From: Anaerospora hongkongensis
GTDB taxonomy: Bacteria; Bacillota; Negativicutes; Sporomusales; DSM-15969
NCBI RefSeq assembly: GCF_004339805.1
Contig: NZ_SLUI01000003.1
Coordinates: 62,001-126,000 of the forward strand
DNA length: 64,000 nucleotides
Direction: 5' to 3'
Shown here: in pieces, positions 15,022 to 23,495 of the stretch
Layout of the letters: each line of letters starts with the position of its first letter
Position numbering within the stretch: the stretch's first letter is position 1
Notes under the pieces: generated by a model
Seen by the model: only the letters and a program-made list of their open reading frames with translations
Told to the model about the DNA's origin: nothing
Database searches by the model: none
Translations under genes and position numbers: made by a program

Positions 15022-17304
15022 ATGAAGATGATAGGGAAAAGTGTCCCCAAGCTGGATGCATTGCCAATCGCAACCGGTAAACCTGTTTATACGGAAGACT
15101 TAATTACCAAAGATGCGTTGGTTGTCAAAATTTTGCGCAGTCCTCATGCGTTTGCCCGCATTACGGCAATTGACACTGCCAATGCTGCTAAACTGCCTGG
15201 TGTGGAATGCATCCTGACCTATAAAGATGTCCCCACAACACGGTTTACGCTGGCCGGACAATCCTATCCCGAACCATCGCCTTATGACCGGCGGATACTT
15301 GATCCGGTTGTGCGCTATGTCGGCGATGAAGTGGCGATCATTGCAGCTATAGATGAAAAAACCGCTCTGAAAGCAATGAAATTGATCAAGGTCAGCTATG
15401 AGATTTTGGAACCGGTGCTGGATTTCGAAACAGCGACAGGCCATCAATCGATCGTCCATCCGGAAGATGATTTACACTGCAATTTTCCGATCGGTCTGGA
15501 CAAAGAAAAAAATATTACCTGTACCCATCATGTCGAGTTTGGTGACATCGAAGGCGAGCTGGCTAAATGCGATGTTGTTGTGGAAGAGACGTATTATACG
15601 CAGGCTCAGGCACATGCGATGATGGAGACATACCGCTCTTTCAGTTATCTCGATCACATGGGAAGACTGGTTGTGATCAGTTCTACGCAAATTCCTTTTC
15701 ATGTCAGGCGGCAGCTGGCCCGTGCCCTGCAAATTCCTGCCAGCAGAATCCGGGTTATTAAGCCGCGGATTGGCGGCGGGTTTGGCGGCAAGCAGACCGG
15801 GGCTGTCGAAATGTTTTCGTCTATTGTTACGTTGAAGACAGGCAAACCGGCCGTGATTGTCTATGACCGTACAGAAACGTTCAGCTGTACTACCAGCCGG
15901 CATGCTATGCGGCTCAAGGTGCGCCTGGGAGCAGACAAGAAAGGATTTATCCGCGTTATTGATATTCACGGCCTGTCAGATACAGGGGCTTATGGCGAGC
16001 ATGCGCCTACGACGTTTTCTTTAGTGGGACTAAAGACCTTGCCGTTATATAACAAAACAACAGCTGTCCGGTTTACAGGTCATGTGGTGTATACCAATAA
16101 AATGCCTGGCGGGGCTTTGCGGGGCTATGGAGCTACGCAGGGGATTTTTGCGGTAGAATCGGCCGTTAATCTGGCAGCACATAAGTTAAATCTGGACCCG
16201 GCAGAATTCAGACTGAAGAACCTGACTAAGGAAGGCGAAACCAGCTTGTTTAATCAGGGAAAAATCCTCGCCAGTTCGGCATTGCACCGGTGTATTGAGA
16301 CAGGCCGCAAGATGATCGGCTGGGAAGAGAAGTACCCTGCTCAGCAAATCAGCAGCAATAAAGTGCGGGCCGTCGGTATGTCCGTGACCATGCAGGGGTC
16401 AGGTATTGCCGGAATTGATACTGCCTCGGCGGAAATACGGTTGAATGATGACGGCAATTATACGCTGCTTATCGGTTCAACCGATATGGGGACAGGCAGT
16501 GATACCATTCTGGCCCAGATGGCGGCCGAAGTGCTGAATACGCCCCTGGATACGATTATTGTGCACGCCGCCGATACGGATATATCACCCTATGATCCCG
16601 GTTCCTATGCTTCCAGTACCACCTATGTAACGGGAATGGCAGTTGTCCGGGCAGCAGAGGATTTAAAAAATAAACTGCTGGAACAAGCAGCCGTGTTTTT
16701 GGATGCTGACCGGGAACAGGTGCAGTTTGACGGTGAAGTGTTTGCAACGTTGGACGGAGAAAAAACAGTATTACTGGCTAAACTGGCGCAGTCGCTTGTG
16801 ATGGGGTCAGGCCGGCAGCTGGCCGGACAAGCCACTTATGGCAGCCCGGTATCGCCGCCGCCGTTTATTGCCGGCTTTGCTGAAATAGAGCTTGATCAGG
16901 AAACCGGCAAAGTTGAGCTGATTGACTATGTGGCGGTTGTCGATTGTGGTACGGTTATTAACCCTAACCTCGCCCGTATCCAGGTAGAAGGCGGGATTGT
17001 TCAGGGCATCGGTATGGCATTGTATGAAGATGTTCGTTACAGCGCCAAAGGGCGGATGGAGACCAGCAACTTTATGCAGTATAAGATTCCTTGCCGTAAA
17101 GATATCGGCAGAGTCCGGGTTGCTTTTGAAGAAAGCTATGAGCCGACGGGACCATTCGGTGCAAAATCAGTAGGTGAAGTCGTCATTAATACGCCGCAGC
17201 CGGCTATTGCCCATGCTGTTTATAATGCCGTAGGCGTTAGAATTACCAGCCTGCCGATTACGTCCGAGAAAATACTGACTGCAATGCAGGCAATAAAACG
17301 TTAA
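15022..17304 (+). CDS. xdhA: Xanthine-dehydrogenase-family molybdopterin-binding subunit
   Basis: The catalytic subunit, 760 residues, normal length for a free-standing large subunit. It has the cofactor loop IGGGFGGKQ near residue 250, GALRGYGATQ near residue 370 (its arginine matches a purine-positioning residue of bovine XDH) and the base glutamate in FGAKSVGEV near residue 714. QAHAMMETY fits the second purine-binding glutamate. An NCS2 purine permease follows 14 bases later, which supports xanthine, hypoxanthine or a related purine as substrate. Together with the maturation genes downstream it may be a selenium-dependent hydroxylase. The substrate is inferred. Confidence 0.92.
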   Translation: MKMIGKSVPKLDALPIATGKPVYTEDLITKDALVVKILRSPHAFARITAIDTANAAKLPGVECILTYKDVPTTRFTLAGQSYPEPSPYDRRILDPVVRYVGDEVAIIAAIDEKTALKAMKLIKVSYEILEPVLDFETATGHQSIVHPEDDLHCNFPIGLDKEKNITCTHHVEFGDIEGELAKCDVVVEETYYTQAQAHAMMETYRSFSYLDHMGRLVVISSTQIPFHVRRQLARALQIPASRIRVIKPRIGGGFGGKQTGAVEMFSSIVTLKTGKPAVIVYDRTETFSCTTSRHAMRLKVRLGADKKGFIRVIDIHGLSDTGAYGEHAPTTFSLVGLKTLPLYNKTTAVRFTGHVVYTNKMPGGALRGYGATQGIFAVESAVNLAAHKLNLDPAEFRLKNLTKEGETSLFNQGKILASSALHRCIETGRKMIGWEEKYPAQQISSNKVRAVGMSVTMQGSGIAGIDTASAEIRLNDDGNYTLLIGSTDMGTGSDTILAQMAAEVLNTPLDTIIVHAADTDISPYDPGSYASSTTYVTGMAVVRAAEDLKNKLLEQAAVFLDADREQVQFDGEVFATLDGEKTVLLAKLAQSLVMGSGRQLAGQATYGSPVSPPPFIAGFAEIELDQETGKVELIDYVAVVDCGTVINPNLARIQVEGGIVQGIGMALYEDVRYSAKGRMETSNFMQYKIPCRKDIGRVRVAFEESYEPTGPFGAKSVGEVVINTPQPAIAHAVYNAVGVRITSLPITSEKILTAMQAIKR

Positions 17305-17318
17305 AGGAGAAATCAGCA

Positions 17319-18647
17319 ATGCAAAAATTACACCCTGTTGATGAAATGCTGCCATTAGGAAAACTGTTCACGTATGGTCTGCAGCACGTCCTGGCTATGT
17401 ATGCCGGAGCCGTGGCTGTACCGCTGATCATCGCCAATGCACTGGGCTTGTCCAAAGAGCAGTTAATCTATCTAATTAATGCCGACTTGTTTACCTGCGG
17501 CATTGCCACCATTATTCAAACAATCGGTTTCTGGAATATGGGTGTGAAAATCCCCATGATTCAGGGTGTAACCTTTGCAGCCGTTACGCCAATGATTATC
17601 ATTGGCAAAACACATGGACTAACAGGCATTTACGGATCCATTATTGTTGCCGGTTTAGTCACATATCTGGTCAGCCCGTATTTTAGCCGTTTAATCCGGT
17701 TTTTCCCTCCGGTAGTAACGGGAACAATCATCACGATTATCGGTGTTACGCTCATGCCGGTGGCGGTGCGCTGGGCAGGCGGCGGCAATCCTGCAGCCAA
17801 GGACTTTGCCAGTGCCCCCTATATCCTGCTAGCCTTTATTACCCTCATCCTGGTATTATTCTTTTATCGTTTTTTCACCGGTTTTTTAAGCAACATTGCC
17901 GTATTGTTAGGTTTGATTGCAGGCACGGCTATTGCCGGAGTGTTTGGTATGGTTAACTTCTCTCAGGTAGCAACTGCCGGCTGGATCGGTGTAACGACTC
18001 CGTTTGCTTTTGGTCTGCCGACTTTTGATCTGGCCTCCATTGCCGCAATGGTACTGGTTATGCTGGTTGTTATGACAGAAACTACAGGTGACTGCATTGC
18101 AGTCGGCGAAATTATTGATAAACCGATTACGCAGGATGACCTGACCCGCTGCTTGCGGGCAGATGGTTTTTCCACTATTTTAGGTGGTATTTTAAATAGC
18201 TTTCCCTATACTGCCTTTGCCCAAAACGTCGGTTTAGTCGGTCTTACCCGGGTAAAAAGCCGCTTTGTCGTAGCCGCTGCCGGTGTGATTCTGGTGGTCC
18301 TTGGTCTCTTTCCTAAGCTAGCGGCCGTGATCGCAGCTATTCCTGTCGCTGTGCTGGGCGGTGCCGGTGTTGCCATGTTCGGCATGGTGGCAGCCAGTGG
18401 CATTAAGACCTTATCCCGTGTCCAGTTTGACGGTACTAATAATATTATGGTTGTGGCAGTCAGCATAGGGGTAGGCATGATTACCCTGGCAGTACCAAAT
18501 TTTTATCACAACTTCCCCAGCTGGGCCCAGGTTATTCTGCACAGCGGCATAACCGCCGGCAGTGTAACTGCCATCGTTTTGAATGTTATTTTAAATGGTA
18601 CGCAAGAGACTGCAGAAATTAAGATCGAAAAAAATCATTATCTGTAA
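17319..18647 (+). CDS. NCS2-family xanthine/uracil permease
   Basis: An inner-membrane nucleobase transporter of 442 residues with about 12-14 hydrophobic segments. GLQHVLAMYAGAVAVPLII near residue 20 is the NCS2 family opening. IQGVTFAAVTP near residue 82, ETTGDCIAVGE near residue 255 and SFPYTAFAQNVGLV near residue 290 are the substrate-site signatures of purine (xanthine/urate) members. It is the last gene of the hydroxylase operon and probably brings the substrate of that enzyme into the cell. Uric acid or xanthine are likeliest; uracil is less so because of the genes around. Confidence 0.93.
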   Translation: MQKLHPVDEMLPLGKLFTYGLQHVLAMYAGAVAVPLIIANALGLSKEQLIYLINADLFTCGIATIIQTIGFWNMGVKIPMIQGVTFAAVTPMIIIGKTHGLTGIYGSIIVAGLVTYLVSPYFSRLIRFFPPVVTGTIITIIGVTLMPVAVRWAGGGNPAAKDFASAPYILLAFITLILVLFFYRFFTGFLSNIAVLLGLIAGTAIAGVFGMVNFSQVATAGWIGVTTPFAFGLPTFDLASIAAMVLVMLVVMTETTGDCIAVGEIIDKPITQDDLTRCLRADGFSTILGGILNSFPYTAFAQNVGLVGLTRVKSRFVVAAAGVILVVLGLFPKLAAVIAAIPVAVLGGAGVAMFGMVAASGIKTLSRVQFDGTNNIMVVAVSIGVGMITLAVPNFYHNFPSWAQVILHSGITAGSVTAIVLNVILNGTQETAEIKIEKNHYL

Positions 18648-18706
18648 TCTGCGGGAATTTCTTTACAGCTATTGGGAAATAAGGAATAATAGAAGAAGAG
18701 AAGCAC

Positions 18707-18744
18707 AAAACGACAACCGTATAAAAGCGGTTGTCGTTTTATAT
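18707..18744 (+). terminator. Intrinsic terminator after the permease
   Basis: AAAACGACAACCG (18707-18719) pairs with CGGTTGTCGTTTT (18728-18740) over an 8-base loop. The yqeC ribosome site follows almost at once, so some read-through into the maturation operon is possible. Confidence 0.85.
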
Positions 18745-18755
18745 AGGAGACCGAG

Positions 18756-19520
18756 GTGATATTCTTGCATCTGTGGGAAGCTATACCGATGAAACAGCCG
18801 GGAATACTAGCCTGTACCGGAGCAGGCGGAAAAACCTCTCTAGTACAGTCGTTGGCAAGACAGGGTCAAGCGTGTCATTTCCCGGTAATACTAAGTACGA
18901 CGACCAAGATGTATTACCATCAAGTGGAACGGTATACCCCTGTTATTGCTGCAAGCTATGAAGATGGGGCAAAACAAATCGGCAGGCGGCTGCAGTCAGG
19001 TGAAATTGGTGCATGGTTTGTCTCACGGGCAGGAGAAAAGTGTACGGGTTTACCGCCTGGCTGGCTGGATAAGCTGGCAGGTGACAACCCTTCCTGTACG
19101 CTGCTGGTAGAAGCGGACGGAGCCCGGGGCAGGCTGGTCAAGGCTCCGGCTGAATATGAACCCATTGTCCCTGCTGGGACGGACATAACTGTTGGGATTT
19201 TGAATCTGCAGGCACTGGAGCAGCCGTTAAACGAAGCGGTCGCTCACCGGCCGGAGCAGGTGAGTTTGTTGTTGAACAAGCCCTTGGGAACAAGGCTTGA
19301 GCCTGTCGATCTTGTGGCACTTGCCGTGCATCGGCAGGGAATTTTCCAGAACAGCCAGGGACGTAAAGTACTTTTACTGGCAGGTGCCGAAGCTGTCAAC
19401 TGCAATTTGATTAAGGCCGTTTTGCAGGAATTACACCGCTGGCCTTCCGATATCTGCCGGTGCATCATTGCGTCCGGCTACGATGAGAATATGCAGCCTG
19501 TGGAGGTATATGACGTATGA
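18756..19520 (+). CDS. yqeC: Selenium-dependent hydroxylase accessory protein YqeC
   Basis: A 254-residue protein of the YqeC family found with selenium-dependent molybdenum hydroxylases. It has a P-loop-like ACTGAGGKTSLV near residue 19, STTTKMY near residue 47 and VEADGARGRLVKAPAEYEP near residue 117, all family hallmarks. The biochemical role is not known; it is thought to help mature the molybdenum-selenium centre. The start GTG 18756 is set by TAGGAGA seven bases upstream; ATG 18789 inside is possible. Its stop overlaps the next start as ATGA, so yqeC and mocA are coupled. Confidence 0.88.
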   Translation: MIFLHLWEAIPMKQPGILACTGAGGKTSLVQSLARQGQACHFPVILSTTTKMYYHQVERYTPVIAASYEDGAKQIGRRLQSGEIGAWFVSRAGEKCTGLPPGWLDKLAGDNPSCTLLVEADGARGRLVKAPAEYEPIVPAGTDITVGILNLQALEQPLNEAVAHRPEQVSLLLNKPLGTRLEPVDLVALAVHRQGIFQNSQGRKVLLLAGAEAVNCNLIKAVLQELHRWPSDICRCIIASGYDENMQPVEVYDV

Positions 19521-20125
19521 TGCCGCGCGTAGGAGCCGCTATTCTGGCCGCAGGTACTGCCAGCCGCATGGGACGGCAGAAGCTGTTGCTGCCATTAGGG
19601 GATCAGCCGGTACTTGGTCATGTTTTCACGACTGTCCGGCAAATTCCCTTTGCAGAGACTGTGGCCGTAATTGGCGAGCCCCGGCAGGAGCTTACTGCTC
19701 TGGGCAGTCAATACGGCATCCGTACTGTCTATAATTCAGAAAGGCTGAGCGGGCAGGCTTCTTCGATTGCCACAGCCATTACCCATTTGCCGGGAGATTT
19801 GGATGGCATCCTGTTTCTGCCCGGAGATCAGCCATTGATCTCGGTCGATTTACTGCAGGCACTGCTAATGCGTTTCAGCCAGGGGGCCGATAATCAACAA
19901 ATTGTTGTGCCGTCCTATAAAATGCAATACCGTAGTCCCGTCTTGTTCGGCTCGGCATGGCTGCCAGAGCTGCTGTTGCTTACCGGGGATAGAGGCGGGA
20001 GAGCGATTATCGGCAGCAATCCGCAGGCAGCGGCTGTCGTTGAATGGCAGGAGGAAGCCCCCTTTTGGGATACCGATACCTGGGAGGAATACCTCAGATT
20101 GGTACAATACTTGCATAAGAAATAG
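19517..20125 (+). CDS. mocA: Molybdenum cofactor cytidylyltransferase, MocA/YgfJ family
   Basis: A nucleotidyltransferase of 202 residues that joins CMP to molybdopterin to make the cytosine dinucleotide cofactor used by many hydroxylases. The N-terminal GAAILAAGTASRMGRQKLLLPLG is the family nucleotide-binding signature. LSGQASSIATAI near residue 78 and FLPGDQPLI near residue 98 bind the substrate and metal. It overlaps yqeC by 4 bases and is followed 28 bases later by the deaminase gene. In this context the target is the two molybdenum hydroxylases of the island. Confidence 0.9.
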   Translation: MMPRVGAAILAAGTASRMGRQKLLLPLGDQPVLGHVFTTVRQIPFAETVAVIGEPRQELTALGSQYGIRTVYNSERLSGQASSIATAITHLPGDLDGILFLPGDQPLISVDLLQALLMRFSQGADNQQIVVPSYKMQYRSPVLFGSAWLPELLLLTGDRGGRAIIGSNPQAAAVVEWQEEAPFWDTDTWEEYLRLVQYLHKK

Positions 20126-20153
20126 ATGCCAGTTGAGGAAAGGGGGAAAATGG

Positions 20154-21512
20154 GTGACAAGTATACTCATTAAGAATGCCCAGGCAATTGTCACGGTAGA
20201 TGATCAGGACCGTGTTCTGGAGCGGCAGAACATCCTGATTGAAAACAACCGCATTGCCGCAATAGGAGAGGTGGACTGGGCTGCGGATACCGTCATTGAC
20301 GCCACAAACATGCTGGTTTATCCAGGCTTGGTCAACACGCATCATCATTTATATCAAACCTTTACCCGCAATTTACCTGCCGTACAGCATATGGAACTGT
20401 TTGATTGGCTGCGGACGCTGTATGCCATCTGGCAGGGACTGACAGAAGATATGATCTATTACAGTTCGCTGACTGGCATGGGAGAACTGCTGAAATACGG
20501 CTGTACGACTTGTTTTGACCATCATTATGTATTTGCACAGCACAGGTCAGACCTGTTTATTGACAGGCAGTTTGCGGCGGCTGCCGCGTTAGGTATCCGG
20601 TTACATGCTTCCCGGGGCAGCATGTCCCGGGGCAGGAGTGCCGGTGGGTTGCCGCCGGACGAGTTGGTGCAAAGTGTTGCCGTCATCCTGTCTGACAGTG
20701 AACGGCTGATTGAGACTTATCATGACACCAGCCCCTGCTCGATGCGTCAGGTAGTGCTGGCTCCCTGTTCGCCGTTCAGCGTTACGGAGGAGCTGATGAC
20801 CGAGACTGCCAGGCTGGCCCGTGCCAAGCAGGTCCGGCTTCATACACATTTGGCTGAGACAACGGATGAGGAACAATACTGTCTTGAGACCAAAGGGCTT
20901 AGACCTTTGGCCTACATGGAGAGCTTAGGCTGGGTTGGCGCGGATGTGTGGTATGCACACGGGATACACTTTACAGAGCACGAACTGCGTACTCTGGCGG
21001 AAACACGAACCGGAGTAGCCCATTGTCCGGTATCGAACCAAAAGCTTTCTTCAGGAATTGCTCAGCTTCCCCGCATGCTGGAGCTGGGGGTGCCGGTCGG
21101 ACTGGCGGTGGATGGCAGTGCCAGCAACGATTGCTCAAATCTGCTGGGAGAATTGCGCTCCTGTTATCTGATGCATAGACTGGCCGGCAGTGCAACAGCT
21201 CCGGGTGGTTATGAACTGCTCAAGCTGGCTACCCGAGGCGGTGCTGCTTTGCTGGGCCGGGAAGATATCGGCTCCATTGAAGTTGGCAAAGCAGCCGATT
21301 TGTTTCTGCTCAGAACCGACCGGCTGGAGTTTGTGGGAACGCAGTTTGATGCAAAGGCGCTGCTTTGCACGGTTGGAGTTAACCGTCCGGTGGACTATAC
21401 AATTGTTAACGGCAGAATCGTGGTGCAAAACGGAGAACTATGCACCGTTGACGAGTCTACTATCGTTCAGCAGGCCAATAAGCTTGTGCAAACTTTGGTC
21501 AAAGGAATTTGA
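20154..21512 (+). CDS. 8-oxoguanine deaminase
   Basis: A zinc amidohydrolase of 452 residues that deaminates 8-oxoguanine to uric acid. The metal site is seen in NTHHHLYQ near residue 61, LHTHLAET near residue 234, AHGIHFT near residue 268 and VDGSASND near residue 320. RGSMSRGRSAGGLPPD and VLAPCSPFSVT match what I know of the 8-oxoguanine deaminase subgroup better than guanine deaminase or SsnA. GTG 20154 is the start because AGGGGGAAA precedes it; the frame is open further upstream but lies inside mocA. Its product, urate, would enter the purine-degradation pathway of this island. Confidence 0.88.
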   Translation: MTSILIKNAQAIVTVDDQDRVLERQNILIENNRIAAIGEVDWAADTVIDATNMLVYPGLVNTHHHLYQTFTRNLPAVQHMELFDWLRTLYAIWQGLTEDMIYYSSLTGMGELLKYGCTTCFDHHYVFAQHRSDLFIDRQFAAAAALGIRLHASRGSMSRGRSAGGLPPDELVQSVAVILSDSERLIETYHDTSPCSMRQVVLAPCSPFSVTEELMTETARLARAKQVRLHTHLAETTDEEQYCLETKGLRPLAYMESLGWVGADVWYAHGIHFTEHELRTLAETRTGVAHCPVSNQKLSSGIAQLPRMLELGVPVGLAVDGSASNDCSNLLGELRSCYLMHRLAGSATAPGGYELLKLATRGGAALLGREDIGSIEVGKAADLFLLRTDRLEFVGTQFDAKALLCTVGVNRPVDYTIVNGRIVVQNGELCTVDESTIVQQANKLVQTLVKGI

Positions 21513-21575
21513 AGCTTACGCTGTCTCACTTTGCAGATAATTATCTCATTTTGATACCAGTTGACTGAGGTGTTT

Positions 21576-22382
21576 ATGAATAATCTAGTAGTTATCAAAG
21601 GCGGTGGCGATTTAGCTACCGGTATAGCTCACCGTCTCCGTAAGAGTGGCATCTATGTAGTGATCACGGAATTGGCACAGCCCACGGTTATTCGCCGGAC
21701 CATCGCTTTTGCCCAGGCCGTGTTTGAAGGTGAAGTCGTGATCGAAGGGATAACAGGCCGCCGTGTCCCCAAGAATCAAATTTGGCAAGCCTTGGCGGAA
21801 GGGGTTATTCCGGTAGTCGTGGATAGTGACGGTGAATGCATTAGCCGTTTAGCACCCTGGGGAGTTGTTGACGCCATTATTGCCAAAAAGAATACAGGCA
21901 CAACCGAGGAGGCTGCACCGGTTGTCATTGGTGTCGGTCCGGGATTTACCGCCGGCAGGGATGTGCATGCCGTAGTGGAAACAGCACGCGGGCACAATCT
22001 GGGCCGGGTGTACTATGAAGGGGCGGCACAGGCGGATACGGGTATTCCCGGTGATATATGCGGTTATACGATTGAACGGCTGCTGAAGGCTCCGGCAGCG
22101 GGGATTTTCCAGAGTGAGCGGGCTATTGGCGATATGGTAAAGGCCGGTGAAGTGGTTGCCAGGATAAATGGCGTTGCTGTACCTGCCACCATTGACGGCG
22201 TATTGCGCGGGCTGCTTTATGATGGCTTGCCGGTTTATCAGGGTATGAAAATTGGTGATATTGATCCTCGCTGCCGCCAGGAACATTGTTATACCATTTC
22301 CGATAAGGCCAGAGCGATTGGTGGAGGAGTGCTGGAGGCACTGCTGTGCCTAAAGGGGGAGAGATTGCATGACCGGGTTTGA
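21576..22382 (+). CDS. yqeB: YqeB/EF2563-family selenium-dependent molybdenum hydroxylase maturation protein
   Basis: A 268-residue protein opening with LVVIKGGGDLATGIAHRL, a Rossmann-like nucleotide loop typical of the YqeB family. It has ELAQPTVIRRTIAFAQAVFEG near residue 34 and VGPGFTAGRDVHAVVET near residue 119. The family occurs with selenium-dependent hydroxylases and is needed for their activity in an unknown way. ATG 21576 follows TGAGG; the in-frame TTG 21561 is less likely. It overlaps the next gene by 14 bases. Confidence 0.88.
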   Translation: MNNLVVIKGGGDLATGIAHRLRKSGIYVVITELAQPTVIRRTIAFAQAVFEGEVVIEGITGRRVPKNQIWQALAEGVIPVVVDSDGECISRLAPWGVVDAIIAKKNTGTTEEAAPVVIGVGPGFTAGRDVHAVVETARGHNLGRVYYEGAAQADTGIPGDICGYTIERLLKAPAAGIFQSERAIGDMVKAGEVVARINGVAVPATIDGVLRGLLYDGLPVYQGMKIGDIDPRCRQEHCYTISDKARAIGGGVLEALLCLKGERLHDRV

Positions 22383-23133
22383 ACAATTGCGGGAGCTTGC
22401 CAAACAGGCTGGCCAGGCAGATATTCTGACTATCATCGAAGTGCCGGAGCATAGCGACCGGGACTTAGCAGGCGATATGCTGGTAATTCCCGCAGGCGAG
22501 CAGCCGGCTGGAGTATTACTCGACAGCACTTTTACCGGACTTGTTATGGAATTTATCCGTAATACGGCGTGGCGTCAGGCTGCTGTCATAACAATTGAGT
22601 ATGAGGGAAAATACCGTTTGTTATGGGACCGGCTGGCTGCTCAGCCCCGTGCACTGGTCTTGGGTGCCGGGCATATCAGCCAGCCGCTGGTAGGTATGCT
22701 GGCAATGGTTGGTTATCTGGTAACGGTTGCAGATGACCGGCCGGATTTTGCCAACCACGGCCGTTTTCCGGAGGCCGATCAGGTCATCTGCAACAGCTTT
22801 TCAGCGGCGCTCGCTGGGATCGATTTGACAATCTATGACGCCATTATCATCGTCACCAGGGGACATCGTTATGATTTGGATTGTCTCCGGGCCGTTTTAA
22901 AGTGCCCTGCGCCGTATACCGGGATGATCGGCAGCCAGCGCAGAGTAAGCGGCATCAAGGACATGATGATCGAAGAGGGCGCAGCGCCAGAGATACTGGC
23001 TCAACTAAAGGCGCCAATTGGATTGGATATCGGTGCTCAGACTCCCCAGGAAATTGCTTTAAGCATTGTTGCTGAAATCATTGCGGTGCATCGCAATGGC
23101 AGCTGTATGCCGCTTAGCAGCAAACGGAGGTGA
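22369..23133 (+). CDS. XdhC-family protein, Rossmann (C-terminal) half
   Basis: A 254-residue protein with an XdhC C-terminal Rossmann domain: ALVLGAGHISQPLVGMLAMVGY near residue 94, VADDRPDFANHGRFPEAD near residue 120 and YTGMIGSQRRVSGI near residue 184. XdhC proteins bind molybdenum cofactor and help its sulfuration before insertion into xanthine dehydrogenase. The usual N-terminal GGGC domain is missing here and is encoded by the next gene instead. The first 90 residues are not typical of the family and resemble a small alpha-beta domain. It is coupled to yqeB by a 14-base overlap. Confidence 0.85.
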   Translation: MTGFEQLRELAKQAGQADILTIIEVPEHSDRDLAGDMLVIPAGEQPAGVLLDSTFTGLVMEFIRNTAWRQAAVITIEYEGKYRLLWDRLAAQPRALVLGAGHISQPLVGMLAMVGYLVTVADDRPDFANHGRFPEADQVICNSFSAALAGIDLTIYDAIIIVTRGHRYDLDCLRAVLKCPAPYTGMIGSQRRVSGIKDMMIEEGAAPEILAQLKAPIGLDIGAQTPQEIALSIVAEIIAVHRNGSCMPLSSKRR

Positions 23134-23139
23134 GAGAAC

Positions 23140-23451
23140 ATGGATATGAAGCTATTGGAAGAGATTTGTGAGGTTCGGCGTCTTGGCTCAAAAGCAGCGC
23201 TGGTGACGATTGTTGATACCCGCGGCTCTACTCCGCGTAAAGCCGGCAGTAAAATGATGGTTTATCCTGATGGCCGTATCACCGGCACCATTGGCGGCGG
23301 CTGTTCCGAATCAGAAGTGCGTCTCAAGGCTTTACAGGCCTTGGATGAACAACGGTCTTCTCTTTACCGGGTATCGATGCTCAATGACACTGCCGCAGAT
23401 GAAGGCATGGTATGCGGCGGTATTATGGACGTATTTATTCAAGTTATATAA
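23140..23451 (+). CDS. XdhC/CoxI-family protein, N-terminal domain only
   Basis: A 103-residue protein that equals only the N-terminal XdhC/CoxI domain. RGSTPRKAGSKMMVYPDGRITGTIGG holds the signature and IGGGCSE carries the cysteine conserved in the family; MVCGGIMDVFIQ closes the domain. Together with the preceding gene it rebuilds a whole XdhC in two pieces and in reversed order, so the two products probably form one complex. The stop lies at the edge of the terminator that ends the island. Confidence 0.88.
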   Translation: MDMKLLEEICEVRRLGSKAALVTIVDTRGSTPRKAGSKMMVYPDGRITGTIGGGCSESEVRLKALQALDEQRSSLYRVSMLNDTAADEGMVCGGIMDVFIQVI

Positions 23452-23487
23452 AAACCAGCTTGTGCGGGCGGCACAAGCTGGTTTTTT
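23451..23487 (+). terminator. Terminator of the maturation operon
   Basis: AAAACCAGCTTGTGC (23451-23465) pairs perfectly with GCACAAGCTGGTTTT (23471-23485), followed by more T. It starts at the last base of the stop codon and lies against the convergent pyruvate carboxylase gene. Confidence 0.95.
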
Positions 23488-23495
23488 ATGGCTTT

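Noticed and set aside
2689-17304. Selenocysteine in the molybdenum hydroxylases
   Set aside because: Neither gene has an in-frame TGA; selenium in this family is a labile ligand, so no recoding is needed.
19902-20153. Open in-frame extension of the 8-oxoguanine deaminase gene
   Set aside because: It lies inside mocA, has no family resemblance, and the good ribosome site points to GTG 20154.
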